Assembly (NCBI GenBank): GCA_021399445.1
Contig: JAJTUQ010000006.1
Location: forward strand, 434,001 to 498,000
From: Xylogone sp. PMI_703
Taxonomy: Eukaryota > Ascomycota > Leotiomycetes
DNA length: 64,000 nucleotides
Direction of reading: 5' to 3'
Positions within the stretch are counted from its first letter, which is position 1; each line of letters begins with the position of its first letter. Of this stretch, positions 33,132-45,569 are shown one piece after another. A program made the position numbers and the translations under genes. Under the pieces are notes generated by a model, which was not told the DNA's origin, did not search any database, and saw nothing but the letters and a program-made list of their open reading frames with translations.

Positions 33132-36100
33132 TTAGAAAGTCCCATTCACCCCATTCACCCCATTGACCTTGACTTCACTATCCTCTACCGTGCCAAAACC
33201 ACCACCACCAGGTGTCATGATGACTATTCTATCACCCGTCTTCATTGGCACACTTGCCTTCCCGCCTATATTAATCTTACGCTCTTCTCCAGTCCACATA
33301 TCCTTTGTCAGCCATAGGTTCAATCCAGTCGCGCCTGCCTCACCGCCCTCCATTCCGTATGGGCGATGCACTCTTCGCTCTGACAAGATAGAGCACTGTA
33401 CCGGAGTAAGGAACTCGATCTCCCTAATCACTCCTTCTCCGCCCCTGTGGTGACCTTTTCCGCCGGATCCGTTCCTTAGCTCAAACTTTCGCAGTATGCA
33501 CGGATATCTTTTTTCTAGGATCTCTGGGTCCGTGATATGCGTGTTGGTCATGTGGGTATGTACTCCATCCTCACCCTGCCAGGTATCACCTGCTCCTGCA
33601 CCGCCCGCAATTGTCTCATAGTACCCAAAGCCGGGAATTATCTCGCCGGTCGTTAGGTCCGACTTCGCGTCAATGCCAAAGGTCAGATTGTTCAGGCATC
33701 CCTGGGATGCTGCACATGCCCGTAGTGCCCGCAGCACCACGTCTGTAACCCTCTGGCTTGTTGTGACGTTTCCGCCCACTACTGCTGCGGCCCGTGTTGG
33801 GCTCAAGATGCTTGGGCTCGGGATTTTGACCTGAATTGGGCTCAGACACCCTTGATTTAGAGGGATGTCTGCGTCAATCATACACCTCAGCGAGTATATA
33901 ATGGCCGAATGTGTGATCGCCTCAGGCGCGTTGATATTTCCATACACTTCTAGACCGGTGCCTGCGAAGTCGAACACCGCTGACCCGTCCTCCTCAATCG
34001 TAATTTGAAGCTTTATTGGTGTCCCATCATCCATAAAATCCAGAGCTTCGAGAGGCCGGCCCCCAAACCGGCGGTACAGGCCCTTCAAGAGGCTACGCAC
34101 CGCCAGCTCTGCTGTCGACTGTATGGCATACATGTACATTTGGACGATGTCAAGGCCATACTCGTCAATCAGACCTCGAATCAGTGTAATACCACGAGCA
34201 TTTGCTGCTATCTGTGCCTTCAGATCAGACAAGTTGTCACTGATGCACCGGCTGCCCGAGCATCCTGGGTAACGGGCCGGCTGCGTCAAGAAAAGCTCTC
34301 GCATACGGGCCTCATTGAATACACCATTCTCTACGACTTTTTCAGATACGATCGCCGCCCCCTCCTGCCATAGCTCTGTTGAGTTTGGCGGCATTGATCC
34401 CGGGAGCAGACCACCGATGTCCGCATGGTGTCCTCGCGACGCAACGTAGAAGATAATCTCATCCTTGCCGGATGCAAAAACCGGTGTAACAACGGTCACA
34501 TCGGGCAGATGAGTGCCTCCTGAGACAGGATGGTTAGAAACCAATACGTCACCATCTTTGAGCTTCCCCATCCAGTGCTTATGCTGGTAACGCACAGCAA
34601 ACTGCATAGAACCCAGATGTACCGGCACGTGCGGTGCGTTGGCCACAAGACCACCGTCTGGCGAAAACAGAGCACACGAGAAGTCAAGGCGTTCTTTGAT
34701 ATTGGTAGACACTGCTGTCTTCTGCAGAGTCCGGCCCATTTGTTCGGCGACGGACATAAAGCGATGGCCAAAGATGGTGAGGCGGACGGGGTCAATTTGA
34801 GGTCCAGCCGTCAGGTCACGCGTGCTTGGCTCGAGGTCGATCAGAATGCATGTTTGAAGTACATTGGCAACAGCGTTAGGAGCAACCACGATTGTCTGAG
34901 TGGTGTCGATAATAATTGCTGGACCATGAAGTTGGGCATTGGCTCCTAGCTCGTCAAGGAGATAGACCGGTGTGTCGATATATTTGGATTGCGAGTCGAA
35001 GTATGCTTTGCTGTGGTGCACCGGCTCTCCCGCTTGCTTAAGTTTTGCTTCTTTCAACTGCTGTAGTGGACTTTTCTCGTTGGTGGATTTAGAGGACGCT
35101 ATTGATCTCACGCGGATGTCATCTACCAAGATGGGTCGGTCGAAAGTGAAATTGAATTCTCGGCGGTGACGTTCAATAAATGACGATGCAAAGTCGCCGC
35201 TGTCAGGTTTCAGAATCATTAAACTGGTATCCGAGCCTTCGTACCTCATATTGAGAAAGTGTTCATGTCTCACCTGGGTATTTGTAAAACCCTGTTGGAA
35301 AAGCTGTTCAGATGCACGGCCAGCCAAGACCTGGAATTTTTGGTCGATCAAGTCCTTTGCGCTATAATATTCCGCTGCCATCGGTTCTTGAGTCTCGTGC
35401 ACAACTTCAGCAAGGGCCAGACCATAGGCGGACAAAATTGAAGAATACTTGTGGATGATAATGCGTGAGATTCCTAGGGAAGCGGCCACATTGCAAGCAT
35501 GTTGGCCACCAGCACCCCCAAAGCATGCAAGGTGATGCGATGATGTCTCGTAGCCTCGAGCTTCAGTTAGATTCGTGATGGGACGTGTCATAGACTCATC
35601 GGCAACTTCCAAGAAGCCTAGAGCTACTTCCTCAGCCGAGAATTTCTTGGATGATTGCTGAGCATTGATCTCGTTAGTTAGCTCTTCAAACTTCTTCCTT
35701 GTAATGTCTCGATCAAGGGGTTGGTCCTCGTTTGGTCCGAAGATCTTTGGGAAGTATTCAGGTAACAGGCGGCCTAAAAGGAGATTTGCGTCCGTAACCG
35801 TCAATGGGCCTCCTTTTCTATAACATGCTGGGCCAGGGTGGGCCGAAGCTGACTCTGGGCCAACCAAGAACAACCCATTCTGCCACGAGAGAATGGAACC
35901 ACCTCCTGCCGCAACTGTGTTGATATCAAGCTGTGGTGCGTGAATGCTCACACCTGAAATTTTCGATGAAAATGTATGCTCAAGGTGGCCATCGAATCGA
36001 GAGACATCTGTAGATGTCCCACCCATATCAAATCCAATAACTGGGATACGAGCATCTGCATCAAAGCTAGTTGATGCGTAGCCCACAACCCCGGCAGCAG

Positions 36101-36986
36101 GACCAGACAGAATTGCTTTAAGTCCACTGAACCGGCGGAAATCTACCAGACCTCCATCAGATTGCATGAACTCTACACGACAACCGTGTGAGCCCACTAA
36201 ACTGCCTTCAAAATTCGCCGAGATGGAATTAATGTAGGATTGGATCACGGGTGTAAGGTAGGCATCGGCTGTAGCGGACATTCCTCGTGGAACGATCTTG
36301 ATCATGGGCTGTAAAGTCGACGAGAGTGCAACTGAAAAGCCTAACTGGGCTGCAATACTTCCAACCTCCCTCTCATGTTCCGGGCAAGCAAACGAATTTA
36401 CCAGGGCTACTGCGACTGATGTATATCCTTGATCTTTAAGATTTTGCAAATCTGCTGTGACTTGCGCGACATTGACTTCCCGGAGGATGTGAAACTGTTC
36501 GCCCGTTACTCCTGTAATTGATTTGTACGGAAAGAAGGCATCCTTTGAGGATCTGGGGTGTGAGGGAATTATACGCTCCTCAACCTCCACGACTGCATCG
36601 AACAGCACCTCTGGTCTCTTCGCCGAGAGGTCGAAGATATTAGGGCGAGCCTGGGTGTCGATGCGTAAGAGATCCCGAAATCCCTTGGTCGTAAGAAGCG
36701 CAGTCCTGGTACCTTTTCGCTCAAGCAATGCATTGGTGGCTATGGTGGTACCCATGCGCAGACATTCAATATCGTCCAAGCTGAGAGGTTGTCCTCGCGG
36801 ACAGGATCTCCCTGTTGCCTCGAGCACTCGGCGAATGCCTTCTGTAGGGGCATCTTGATAGTTGGCAGGGTCAACTGACAACAATTTCAATACAATATCA
36901 GGTTTTCCAGGCACGATGGCATGGACATCGGTAAAGGTGCCACCGCGGTCGATTGAGATCTTGATCTTTTGATTCTCTTCCGCCAT
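33132..36986 (-). CDS. 5-oxoprolinase (ATP-hydrolysing), 1284 aa
   Basis: A single uninterrupted frame of the length expected for eukaryotic 5-oxoprolinase (about 1,290 aa). The N-terminal hydantoinase A part has [15 protein letters not shown] near residue 10, [18 protein letters not shown], and a second ATPase signature [16 protein letters not shown]. The hydantoinase B part begins around residue 730 ([18 protein letters not shown]) and ends with a Gly-rich tail (TPGGGGFG). It opens 5-oxo-L-proline to glutamate at the cost of ATP in the cytosol, as part of the glutathione cycle. It is probably a housekeeping gene rather than part of the island. The C-terminal NGVNGVNGT repeat is low complexity. 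Confidence 0.95.
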   Translation of the reverse strand: MAEENQKIKISIDRGGTFTDVHAIVPGKPDIVLKLLSVDPANYQDAPTEGIRRVLEATGRSCPRGQPLSLDDIECLRMGTTIATNALLERKGTRTALLTTKGFRDLLRIDTQARPNIFDLSAKRPEVLFDAVVEVEERIIPSHPRSSKDAFFPYKSITGVTGEQFHILREVNVAQVTADLQNLKDQGYTSVAVALVNSFACPEHEREVGSIAAQLGFSVALSSTLQPMIKIVPRGMSATADAYLTPVIQSYINSISANFEGSLVGSHGCRVEFMQSDGGLVDFRRFSGLKAILSGPAAGVVGYASTSFDADARIPVIGFDMGGTSTDVSRFDGHLEHTFSSKISGVSIHAPQLDINTVAAGGGSILSWQNGLFLVGPESASAHPGPACYRKGGPLTVTDANLLLGRLLPEYFPKIFGPNEDQPLDRDITRKKFEELTNEINAQQSSKKFSAEEVALGFLEVADESMTRPITNLTEARGYETSSHHLACFGGAGGQHACNVAASLGISRIIIHKYSSILSAYGLALAEVVHETQEPMAAEYYSAKDLIDQKFQVLAGRASEQLFQQGFTNTQVRHEHFLNMRYEGSDTSLMILKPDSGDFASSFIERHRREFNFTFDRPILVDDIRVRSIASSKSTNEKSPLQQLKEAKLKQAGEPVHHSKAYFDSQSKYIDTPVYLLDELGANAQLHGPAIIIDTTQTIVVAPNAVANVLQTCILIDLEPSTRDLTAGPQIDPVRLTIFGHRFMSVAEQMGRTLQKTAVSTNIKERLDFSCALFSPDGGLVANAPHVPVHLGSMQFAVRYQHKHWMGKLKDGDVLVSNHPVSGGTHLPDVTVVTPVFASGKDEIIFYVASRGHHADIGGLLPGSMPPNSTELWQEGAAIVSEKVVENGVFNEARMRELFLTQPARYPGCSGSRCISDNLSDLKAQIAANARGITLIRGLIDEYGLDIVQMYMYAIQSTAELAVRSLLKGLYRRFGGRPLEALDFMDDGTPIKLQITIEEDGSAVFDFAGTGLEVYGNINAPEAITHSAIIYSLRCMIDADIPLNQGCLSPIQVKIPSPSILSPTRAAAVVGGNVTTSQRVTDVVLRALRACAASQGCLNNLTFGIDAKSDLTTGEIIPGFGYYETIAGGAGAGDTWQGEDGVHTHMTNTHITDPEILEKRYPCILRKFELRNGSGGKGHHRGGEGVIREIEFLTPVQCSILSERRVHRPYGMEGGEAGATGLNLWLTKDMWTGEERKINIGGKASVPMKTGDRIVIMTPGGGGFGTVEDSEVKVNGVNGVNGTF

Positions 36987-37571
36987 CGTGAGTGACTAGG
37001 TGATGGTACTGGCCGGTAACATCGCAAGACCAAAGGTCCTTTAAATATGACAACGCGTGGGCCATTGCGGCAAGAAGCCTTCTGATTCATGATACGGATT
37101 TATCACCCTGACCTTGAATCCCATACCAAGCTTTGGTGTTCGGGTCGGCGGTGAGTTCGACCTGGCATCAGCAGCGAAAAGAGTCACGTGTCGGGATGTG
37201 GAGCCGAGCGCTTTCTATGTTCAGTCATATCGGAGCCCAGGGCCGATCTAGTAAATCACAAATCACAACCTGTTCGGATTCAGCTTTCATTGTGACTGAG
37301 CCAAAAGTTACTTTTCCTTCTGCTTAGCATCCCGATGCAATGCCAAATAAAACTACTACGGAGACGTATAGCGAAATTCACTTGTGGCAATTGCTCCAGA
37401 CATTCGAACCCCTGGCGGGGTGACCCCAATCCCCAGTCTCCACACTGGAGCTCCTAACGAACCGGAACGAACCGAATCTTTTCACGTGACTGAGTTTATG
37501 CCGTTTTAAGAAGGCGGTATAATATATTCATACTGAAAACGGCAAATTACATAATCAGATATTTTGATAGT
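36987..37571. promoter_or_regulatory. 5' region of the oxoprolinase gene
   Basis: Upstream DNA of the minus-strand oxoprolinase, up to the pogo insertion. No gene recognised. Confidence 0.45.
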
Positions 37572-37582
37572 TAACGTAATTC

Positions 37583-37650
37583 CCGGTCCACCCGCGCACC
37601 CGGTCCACTCGCGCACCCGGTCCACTCGCGCACCCGGTCCACTCGCGCAC
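37583..37650. repeat. Four 17-bp tandem units in the left terminal repeat
   Basis: Unit CCGGTCCACYCGCGCAC four times; the first has C and the rest T at the variable base. The right end has the same unit twice (39451-39484, inverted). Confidence 0.92.
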
Positions 37651-37723
37651 TCTCCCACCAAATCATCAATTCCATCAACACCACCATTTTTACCATATTA
37701 TTTTTTGACCACAACACGCTCCA

Positions 37724-39385
37724 ATGCCTCGAAATAATAGTCCACAGCAAGAAGGAAGGATCCTTCTTGCTATAAACGCGTTAAAAACCAACCAAATCTC
37801 GTCAGTAAGGGCTGCAGTATATGCTTTTGATGTTCCTGCTTCTACTTTGCGTGATCGGTACCATGGTCGGGTTCAACAACTTACCACTCACACCAAATCC
37901 TTCAAGATGACTCAATTGGAAGAGGAATTGCTTGAAAATTGGATAATATCTATGGGCAAACGAGGATTACCTCCCAGGCTTTCAGATGTGCGATCTATGG
38001 CTAATGTACTGATTTCAGAGCGTGGTGAACCTACTCCTCCTTCTCCTGTAGGCAAGAATTGGTTTGGTGACTATTTAAAGCGCCATCCTGGGCTAAAAAC
38101 CAAATATATACATTGATATAACTACAAACGAGCAAAATGTGAAGATCCGAAAATCATATAACAGTGGTTTGAAAAGGTGATAGAAATAAAGGCATAATAT
38201 GGCATTTTGGATGAGGATATCTACAATTTCGATGAAACAGGCTTTGCTATAAGTACAATTGCTACAATCAAAGTAGTCACATCATCTGACTGTTTTGGTA
38301 AACCTTTACTTTTAGAACCAGGGAATCGCGAATGGATTACAGTTATCGAAGCTATAAGTGCTTCAAGAAGGATTATACTAGCTTTAATCATATTCAAAGA
38401 AAAGTATAAACTCAAGGAATAAGAAGATGATTTGCCAGAAAGTTGACGAATTGAAATGAGTGATAATAGATAGACAAATAATATAATTGACTTGAATTGG
38501 CTTCAAGAAACCTTTGATCCATATACTAAGTCATATACTAAAGACAAATATCGCATGCTAGTCCTTGATGGCCATGGAAGCTATGTAACCCCTGAATTTG
38601 ATCGATATTACATTCAGAACCATATTGTTACTATCTGTATACCTCTACATTCATCTCATATTCTTCAACCACTAGATGTGAGCTGTTTTTCGGTTTTGAA
38701 GCGTATATATGGTGCTGGAGTTCAAAGCAAAGTTCGCTCAAATATCCATCATATCGATAAGTTCGATTTCCTTGAAATATACCCATTTGCGCGTCAGAAA
38801 ACCTTCAAATCAAGCACTATTTGTTCAGGATTTCTAGTAACTGGATTAGTTCCATATAATCCACTTTGGGTCATGGCCAAACTGCGAATTGAAGTTAAGA
38901 AAACACCTCCTCCTCCAGGGAGTAGTCATACCAATTCTACAGCATCATAATCTCCAGCAACACCTCGAAATGCAATACAACTACAAAAATAATACCAAAG
39001 TATTAACAAAAGGCTCAGGCAACAAAGAAGTCCTTCTACACCAACCAAAGTTGCACTTGGCCAACTAATAAAAGGATGCGAAATGGCCATGCATAATGCA
39101 ATATTTTTAGCCAAAGAAGTAGAGCAATTAAAGGCTGCCAACGAATCAATTCAAAAAAAGCTTACAAAGTCAAGAAAACGAGTAGTTAAGAAAAGCTCTA
39201 CAACAGCTGAAAAGGCCCCTACAGATAGGGAGGTTAGTACAGAGGTCCATGAAGTAATAGAACCAGGAAATCCTACTTCACTTTCAGCAACTGGTCAGGC
39301 TCCTGCACGACGGCCACTGAAGTGCTCAGGGTGTGGAATTGTAAGGCATCGAATAACCAAATGTCCTAATTTAGTTAACTACTAA
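37724..39385 (+). pseudogene. pogo-type transposase remnant
   Basis: Begins MPRNNSPQQEGRILLAINALK (helix-turn-helix/CENP-B-like N-terminus), then the DDE core with catalytic residues visible in YNFDETGF, LDGHGSY and PLDVSCF, and a C-terminal zinc knuckle (CSGCGIVRHRITKC). At least eight in-frame stops occur from 38114 onward, all at codons explained by CAA to TAA, CGA to TGA, or TGG to TGA/TAG. That is the pattern left by RIP. No frameshift is needed to follow the protein. Confidence 0.85.
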
Positions 39386-39441
39386 ATATATTTCAATATA
39401 CGTTGTTTGTGGTTGAATATTTGAAGTTAAATGGTAGATAT

Positions 39442-39493
39442 GGTGGGAGAGTGCGCGAGTGGACCGGGTGCGCGGGTGGACCGGGAATTACGT
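39442..39493. repeat. Right terminal inverted repeat of the pogo element
   Basis: The reverse complement matches the left end apart from two missing 17-bp units. Ends at 39493, next to TA. Confidence 0.9.
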
Positions 39494-39495
39494 TA

Positions 39496-40542
39496 CACTT
39501 GTATGTGTTTTTATAATTCATGTGTACATTTAACACGAATATTATATCTATGTTTGGGTTCTAGGTGAGATTCTCCATCGAATGATATAATTTTCATTGT
39601 GGTTAGAGTAAAATTGATGAAAATAATCTATATAACCAAATTGTAGAATAAACCCCACCAAAATATAATAAATTTTAACCTGAATAACTTTACTGCGATG
39701 TAAAACAACTACTTTACGATCAATTGAATTAAACCACAGGTTTGCAATGATTAATTATAGCTTTAGCAACGTGTTAAATTAATATCAGCCGATCAGTCGT
39801 TGATTTTGAGGTTAAAACATAATCTATGCATAAGTGGAAATAAAAGGTACTTCTTTTCGCACCCAATTTTAGTGTAAAAATAAGTAGATTTGACCAATCC
39901 GGTCCGAATTCGCGAATTGGGATCGGATTTATTATGTAAGCGGATCGAACTCAAAAATCGGAAGTTCGAAACCGGTTCGATAACCGCGGATTTGAACAAA
40001 TCCGGCAATCCGTTAGGAGCTCTACTCCACACTCTCCACGCGGCTTCCACGCCCATCCCGAACAACCTTAAGGAGCTGGTTAAAGCTGATCTTAAAAAGC
40101 TGGGCTACGTATGCTTAATTGTGGAGTGCGGAAAAGGTAGTATAACATGATGTATTTAGATAGTAGGTTACTGCAAGAGCGAAATCTAAGACTACGAATA
40201 CGTGCCATCTTAATGGAGAAAGACACAAGATGATAGGCGGAGTGGTTCCTATCCCATTATCATGAAGGTGAAGATGAAGATGATCTGATAAGATAGACTC
40301 CCTGAAAAGGCCGTGCTGGTTAGTAAGCGTGAGAGCGGACGGCTATTTGCTAACTGTTGGCGTGAATCCCGATGCGGGGAAGCACTAAGAATGCCAGCTC
40401 TCTCGAATCGACTTGTCGGACAGCATGATCTGGACTGTTAATAAGTCGTAGCTTGGAGTCTCCATGCCAATAGGGCATTCCATTGACGAATTCACACCAA
40501 GGTCTCATGATTATTACCCTGGACGAATTGAGAATCTTCGTC
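39496..40542. other. Gap with a repeat-like patch
   Basis: No gene. The patch at about 39885-40020 is rich in CGGATTT/AAATCCG motifs in both orientations and shares the 11-mer GAACAAATCCG with the possible MITE at 14269-14598, so it is probably a relic of a related repeat. The last 300 bp hold the promoter of the Zn2Cys6 gene. Confidence 0.35.
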
Positions 40543-43500
40543 ATGTCATCAGAAGCTACTCGTGATCCAGTCAAGAAACACGTATCTACAGCGTGTACAT
40601 CCTGTCGGCAGCGCAAAATTAAAGTGAGAATACAGTTTGACACTCAATTCTGCTGACTACAGACCCTCCGATGTGTTCTTCTGACTGACCAATTGCTTTT
40701 GGGACGCTGTAGTGTGATGGGCAGACCCCAGCATGCTTAAATTGCAAGCTGTACAAACAGGAATGCATCTATATGCATGATGACAAGCGAAAGTAAGCTC
40801 TAGCTTTGGTATTCATATCAATTACAAGCACTTAAGCTAACTCTCCTTCTATTTAGGCTCTCTCGTAAGAAAAATATGCAGCCGTTGAAAGATCGCATAG
40901 CTTATCTTGAGAGTGTTCTGCGAAGTCATCACATTGACTTTCTTCCCAACCCTACCAGTGATGAGCAGCCAGCATCATTTGATTTGCCTCAGGAGCTCCA
41001 AAGAAAGGTTTCAGAAACAGGTACCACTAATCAAGTGGATCTACCTGTTGAGGGACTTCAAGGCATTTGGTCACCTGATAGTGGTGTGGCTCAGGCAAAC
41101 GGTAGTAGAGAGTACCTCGGATGGATAGATTCAGTGGGTAGTTTCAATGAAGAATACCCTTCGATGGGGGCTCTTCTGGAATTACCACCATCACACTGGA
41201 ATCCTATCCTATCTGACCCAGCAAATGTCGGGGCCGGCCAGAGTACCCCAAGCGCGGCACAAGGTCTATCTGGAGGAGGCAGAACTTCAAACAGCTCGGT
41301 ATCCCCTAGGGACAATATATCGACTAGAGCATCTGGCACCGACTACGAAAGTGAAGCGGTACCTTCTGAAAACAATCAAGAGACGAGTTACTCGAGCAAA
41401 CGACATGCCCGAGCACCAGGATTAGAATCGCCATTTTCGTCCGAATACCCCACGAAAAGCCTAGAATCTGAAGCGCAAAATGGGGATGACGATGTTATAG
41501 ATCAGCTATCCGCCCGTATAGGGGCATTTAAAATTGCAGAGGATGGCCAGCTACGATATTTTGGAGCAACGTCTAATCTCCATATTGTTCACAATGGGAC
41601 CTCCTCTTTAGCCCGACCACCATGTCAGTCCATACGTGTAGAAGGGCAAAAGGTATTGCGCCGCGCAGGAATCGACGAGGTATTCAGTCCGGAGGTAGAG
41701 AGATACCTAGAAGAACTCTATTTCAAATGGGAAGATCCTGCAATCCACGTCGTGGATGAGGAAATGTATTTTCTGGAAAAGGAAAGATACAATGCAGGAG
41801 TGGATGGAAGTCCATTCTATTCTGAGACGCTCAAAAACGCCATGTAAGGAGATTATTGAGACCATGAGTGGAAAGTTTTGACTAATCTTAGCTAGATGTG
41901 CTGTTGGAGCTAAACTTAACCCCAGGTCTGATCTTAATCTACCATTGGATGCTGCGGAGTACTTCAATTCGCGGACGAAAGCATTATTAGATGTTGAAAT
42001 GGACAGCCCTTCTGTCGCAACAGTACAAGCACTTGTGATTATGAGCGCCATTGAGGCAGCTTTTACTAGAGATGCAAGAGGGTGGCTTTATAGCGGTATG
42101 GACCATAAAATATATAATTCTAACCTCAACTAATACAACTTCTAGGCATGGCTGTCAGACTCAGTGCAGACCTAGGCCTGCATCTTGATCTTAGCAATAG
42201 CGTAGAAGATGGTATTATGACGGCCAAGGAGTTAGATGTCCGTCAGACAACATTCTGGGGCGTCTTTGTGCACGATAGGTCGGTACACATGTTCATTATG
42301 ATAAAGATAGCTCTTACTAATTTGTACAGTATGTGGAGCTTGTACGTGGGACGACCTTGGGGTATTACGATTCGAGATATTTCAATTCCTCGACCAACCG
42401 ACAAACCTGAATCATTAACGAATAAGCAACGTTGGTGGTATCCTGAACCTAGAGGTCTTCAGCCCGCTGAAAGAAACTCCTCAACTATTTGTGATCCGAT
42501 AGACGCTTGTGCAGATGCTAATGTATCTCTTTGTATGATGATGAGGCAGCTTAGCCACACAGTGTAAACTTTCCCTAGCTCTTTAGAGAGTCTAAAATTT
42601 GCTAACATTATACTAGATATTCGGGTCGAGTTCTGTCAAATGACGAACTACAGAAATTTGCAACCGATATGAGGCTCGAGTTCAAAAGGTGGCAGCAAGA
42701 ACTCCCACCAGAGCTGGTCGTGGATATGTCCCAGGAAGATATATTTTATCTACCACATATCTTACAGCTACAGTAAGTATCGATTGTTGTTGGTGTCACA
42801 CTAGCTGATAATTGTGCTGTACAGTATGCAATTTCATGCTATATCAATCCTTCTCCATCGGCCATTGTTTTCACGTGGTGATAGAAAAATAGATAAAGAC
42901 AACAAACAATTCCCTTCCCATGCTCGCAGCTTATGCATTTCAGCTGCCCAGTCAATCGTCCGGCTATTGAGACTCTATCGAAAACATCACACCCTTCAAC
43001 GATGCAATGTTCAGATTGTACACCTCATTTTCACAGCTTCTCTAATTTGCGTATATAATGCTTACAGCAGTATTGGAGTTGATGCAGCAAACGCTCTAGA
43101 TGACCTACAATTCTGCTGTCAGGCTCTAGGAGAAATTGGCAAGTCTTATCGGAACGCAACTAGAGCTCTTGAGGTTATCATCTGTATCAAAAGTGATTGG
43201 TTCAGGAAGGCTTCCAGGTCTTCTAAATTCAAGCGGCTGAACCCAATTGTTGCAGAAAGAGGTAACATAGATATAGCTCCGAGAAAGAGACGTGTCACAG
43301 AAGATCAGATTGGGGAGTACGAGCAACGTGCACAAACGTCTTTATTAGAGGGACTTTCGGCATCAATACCAGCTACACACCTAAGTATGGCAGGGCAGCA
43401 AAACCTTGGCGAGTCCCAGGATGATATGGAACATTTTCAGAATGTTAATGGAATGCCCAGAGGGGAGAGTTTGAGCCCAAAATTTACTTTAGATGATCTG

Positions 43501-43602
43501 TATGCGTCGGAACGAGAGTACCAGAGCCTGGGAAATTATGGCACCTCTCCCTGGTTTGACGTTCTAAACCCAGCATCACAGGACAGACAGTTTCAAGGGT
43601 AA
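40543..43602 (+). CDS. Zn2Cys6 transcription factor, 882 aa
   Basis: Eight exons, 40543-40623, 40713-40792, 40857-41843, 41896-42095, 42146-42278, 42330-42563, 42617-42772 and 42825-43602, join in frame (2649 nt). The zinc cluster is perfect: Cys18, 21, 28, 35, 38, 45 with spacing 2-6-6-2-6, followed by basic RKLSRKK and a short coiled coil (MQPLKDRIAYLESVLRSH). A fungal_trans domain follows, with NAICAVGAKLN, MAVRLSADLGLHLDL and MWSLYVGRPWGI. Exon 5 uses an unusual GTCGGT donor; intron 5 could also be read through in frame. Nuclear regulator, first gene of the 40-54 kb block, so its targets are plausibly the next five genes. Confidence 0.87.
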
Positions 43603-43967
43603 TATATGGATGCCACATAATTATTCCTATACAATTTCAAAATCACAGACGGGACATTCTACCATGGGCCCAGTCATAATTTTGGTACCGTAATGAGACT
43701 GGCAGATAAGAGAGATTTAGCTCAAAGAGTTAGTGATACGTAGATATAGCCCCGAAATTATAAACTATATCATTTAACATTTTCAATCCAGTAATTTCAT
43801 AAATTCTCTATTTCTTCATTGTAATCCATTTCCCCGGAATTCAATTTCCGGATACCATATCAGCTACAACTAAACTTGTCTAAAGAGCAGTATATCTACG
43901 TATTTCTTAATTCACCTTTCATTCATCTACTGCACACTTCGTGAGTTTCAGAACCAGGGCCTCTACC
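43603..43967. promoter_or_regulatory. Promoter region of the alpha/beta hydrolase
   Basis: A 365-bp spacer containing the CGGAA-N6-TTCCG inverted repeat at 43835-43850 (listed separately). No coding sequence. Confidence 0.5.
43835..43850. promoter_or_regulatory. Inverted repeat CGGAA-N6-TTCCG, candidate operator
   Basis: CGGAA (43835-43839) and TTCCG (43846-43850), 118 bp before the hydrolase ATG. A near-identical site precedes the BVMO at 51979. CGG half sites are typical for Zn2Cys6 dimers; the regulator gene lies directly upstream. Confidence 0.45.
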
Positions 43968-45259
43968 ATGCCTGCCCCGCCACAAACATCTCCAACTCAT
44001 TTCCAGCTCATTGCCGCATCTCCCCTCCGCTTCTGCTTCTTCCTATGTGACGCCGTTGCCCTCCTCGTTACCACTTTAGTTGACTGGATCCTGCGGCCGT
44101 ATGCAAGCCGCGCCACCAGTTTTCGTACTGCTATAGCCCGATGTTTCATTGGTAGTCTATGTGCAAACTTTTGGACTCTGCAATTCAAGGCACGTCCAGG
44201 CATACGTGCCGAGGACTATTCATGGGCTACGGTTGGTGGGGTGCCTGTCGTGATTGTGCCGTCTAGGGCAGATTTTGCAAATACGAGAAAAAATGGTAAC
44301 GGGGGGAAGGATGTGCTCATCATGCTATATGGCCATGGCGGAGGGTATATCATGGGTGAGCCCCTGCAATGGTTGGAAAGTTATCTGCGGTGGGTGAAGG
44401 TAGCGGAAGAAATGGGGTTGCAACTTATTGTTGTTGCTGTAAAATATCGTAAGAAACACTTGCTTACTATTTGATTTAAACACACATCTATCTATTCCTG
44501 GAACTGAAAGGTTTGCGAGATTTTACATGTAGGGCTGTCCACCGATTTCAAGTTTCCAGCCTGTAGAGATGATTTCTACGCTGTCTATAATAGTCTCCTC
44601 AAAGAGCACAATATCTCACCCCAAAACATTATCTTTTGTGGAGACTCTGCTGGTGGTATGTATATAAACTTACTTTGATATTTATAGTTACTAGCTCATG
44701 AATGATGATTGTAGGAGGCCTAGCCGCAATGACGGCTCTGCATGCACGAAAGAGCGGCACACCCTTACCTTCCGCAATGGTACTGATCTCTCCTTGGCTG
44801 GACTTGACCCTCTCCAAGACACTTAGCTCGCCAGCCATGAATACTGATTTCTTGATAAACTTTCGGGATGCAAATCCAGGGATTGTGAAACAGCTACTCG
44901 ATAAGGGGATGAGTCCTGACGATCCTCTAGTATCCCCTATATTCGACGATTTGACGGGTCTGCCACCTCAATTGGTAATTGCGGGTACGGCAGAGGTTTT
45001 GTTGTCTGATTCAGAGGACTGGGCGGTCAAGTCAAGGGCGGCAGGGAATAAGGTTCATTATATAAAGGGGTGGGGAGAGATGCATACGTAAGCTTAAAAT
45101 CTGTTTTCTGTGCTATCAAGGAAATTGATAGTGTCTTGGATGAGAGCTGATCATATGTGTAGGTATGCTATGGGTTGGCCAATTTGCTCGAGGAAGGTGG
45201 AAAGAGAGACAGATGAGAAGCTAGTCTCATTCATTAAACGCGTTTCTGAGTCACGTTGA
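43968..45259 (+). CDS. Alpha/beta hydrolase (abhydrolase_3, steryl-acetyl-hydrolase-like), 357 aa
   Basis: Exons 43968-44448, 44533-44655, 44715-45087 and 45163-45259 join in frame (1074 nt). It has a hydrophobic N-terminal segment (CFFLCDAVALLVTTLVDWIL), a possible membrane anchor. The oxyanion motif is YGHGGGYIMG, the nucleophile is in GDSAGGLAAM (Ser in an intron-flanked exon end), an acid is in the LLSDSEDWA region, and the His is in GEMHTYAMGW. The pattern matches fungal GDXG esterases and yeast Say1-type acetyl hydrolases. It would cleave an ester, possibly the product of the BVMO in the same block. An inverted-repeat operator candidate lies upstream. Confidence 0.86.
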
Positions 45260-45569
45260 TGATTTGGAATGTGCAAACTACATATCACTTAGACCAGATA
45301 TCAAACTAGATCATAATGAGTGTCATACTTAGCATCACATTCTTCCCCCCTGAGCTTGGAAGTGGCTGTTCAGATATTCCCTAACATATTTTACAGAAAT
45401 AGCATGCAGTTGGCAATACATATGTAACTGTTTATTAAAGCATGGTTTGGCTACCTTGAATAAGCTGGCCAATAAGCTTCTCTGATTCTAGTTCCATTCT
45501 TTAGGTATACTAGATACTTCGCATATATATCAAGTTCTGATAACTGAAGAATACCCCAAAGTTAAGATC
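45260..45569. other. Convergent intergenic gap
   Basis: 3' flanks of hydrolase and sugar porter. Nothing recognised. Confidence 0.45.

Larger units (their letters stand above)
37574..39493. mobile_element. pogo/Fot1-type DNA transposon, decayed, 1920 bp
   Basis: Both ends read inward ACGTAATTCCCGG and are flanked by TA (37572-37573 and 39494-39495), the duplicated target of Tc1/mariner/pogo elements. The terminal inverted repeats are 37574-37659 and 39442-39493. They differ in length because the left one holds four 17-bp units and the right one two. Inside lies a pogo-type transposase with many stop codons, so the copy cannot move by itself. Confidence 0.9.

Noticed and set aside
33132..36986. 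5-oxoprolinase as part of the catabolic island
   Set aside because: It is a housekeeping glutathione-cycle enzyme with no promoter motif in common; kept as a bystander.
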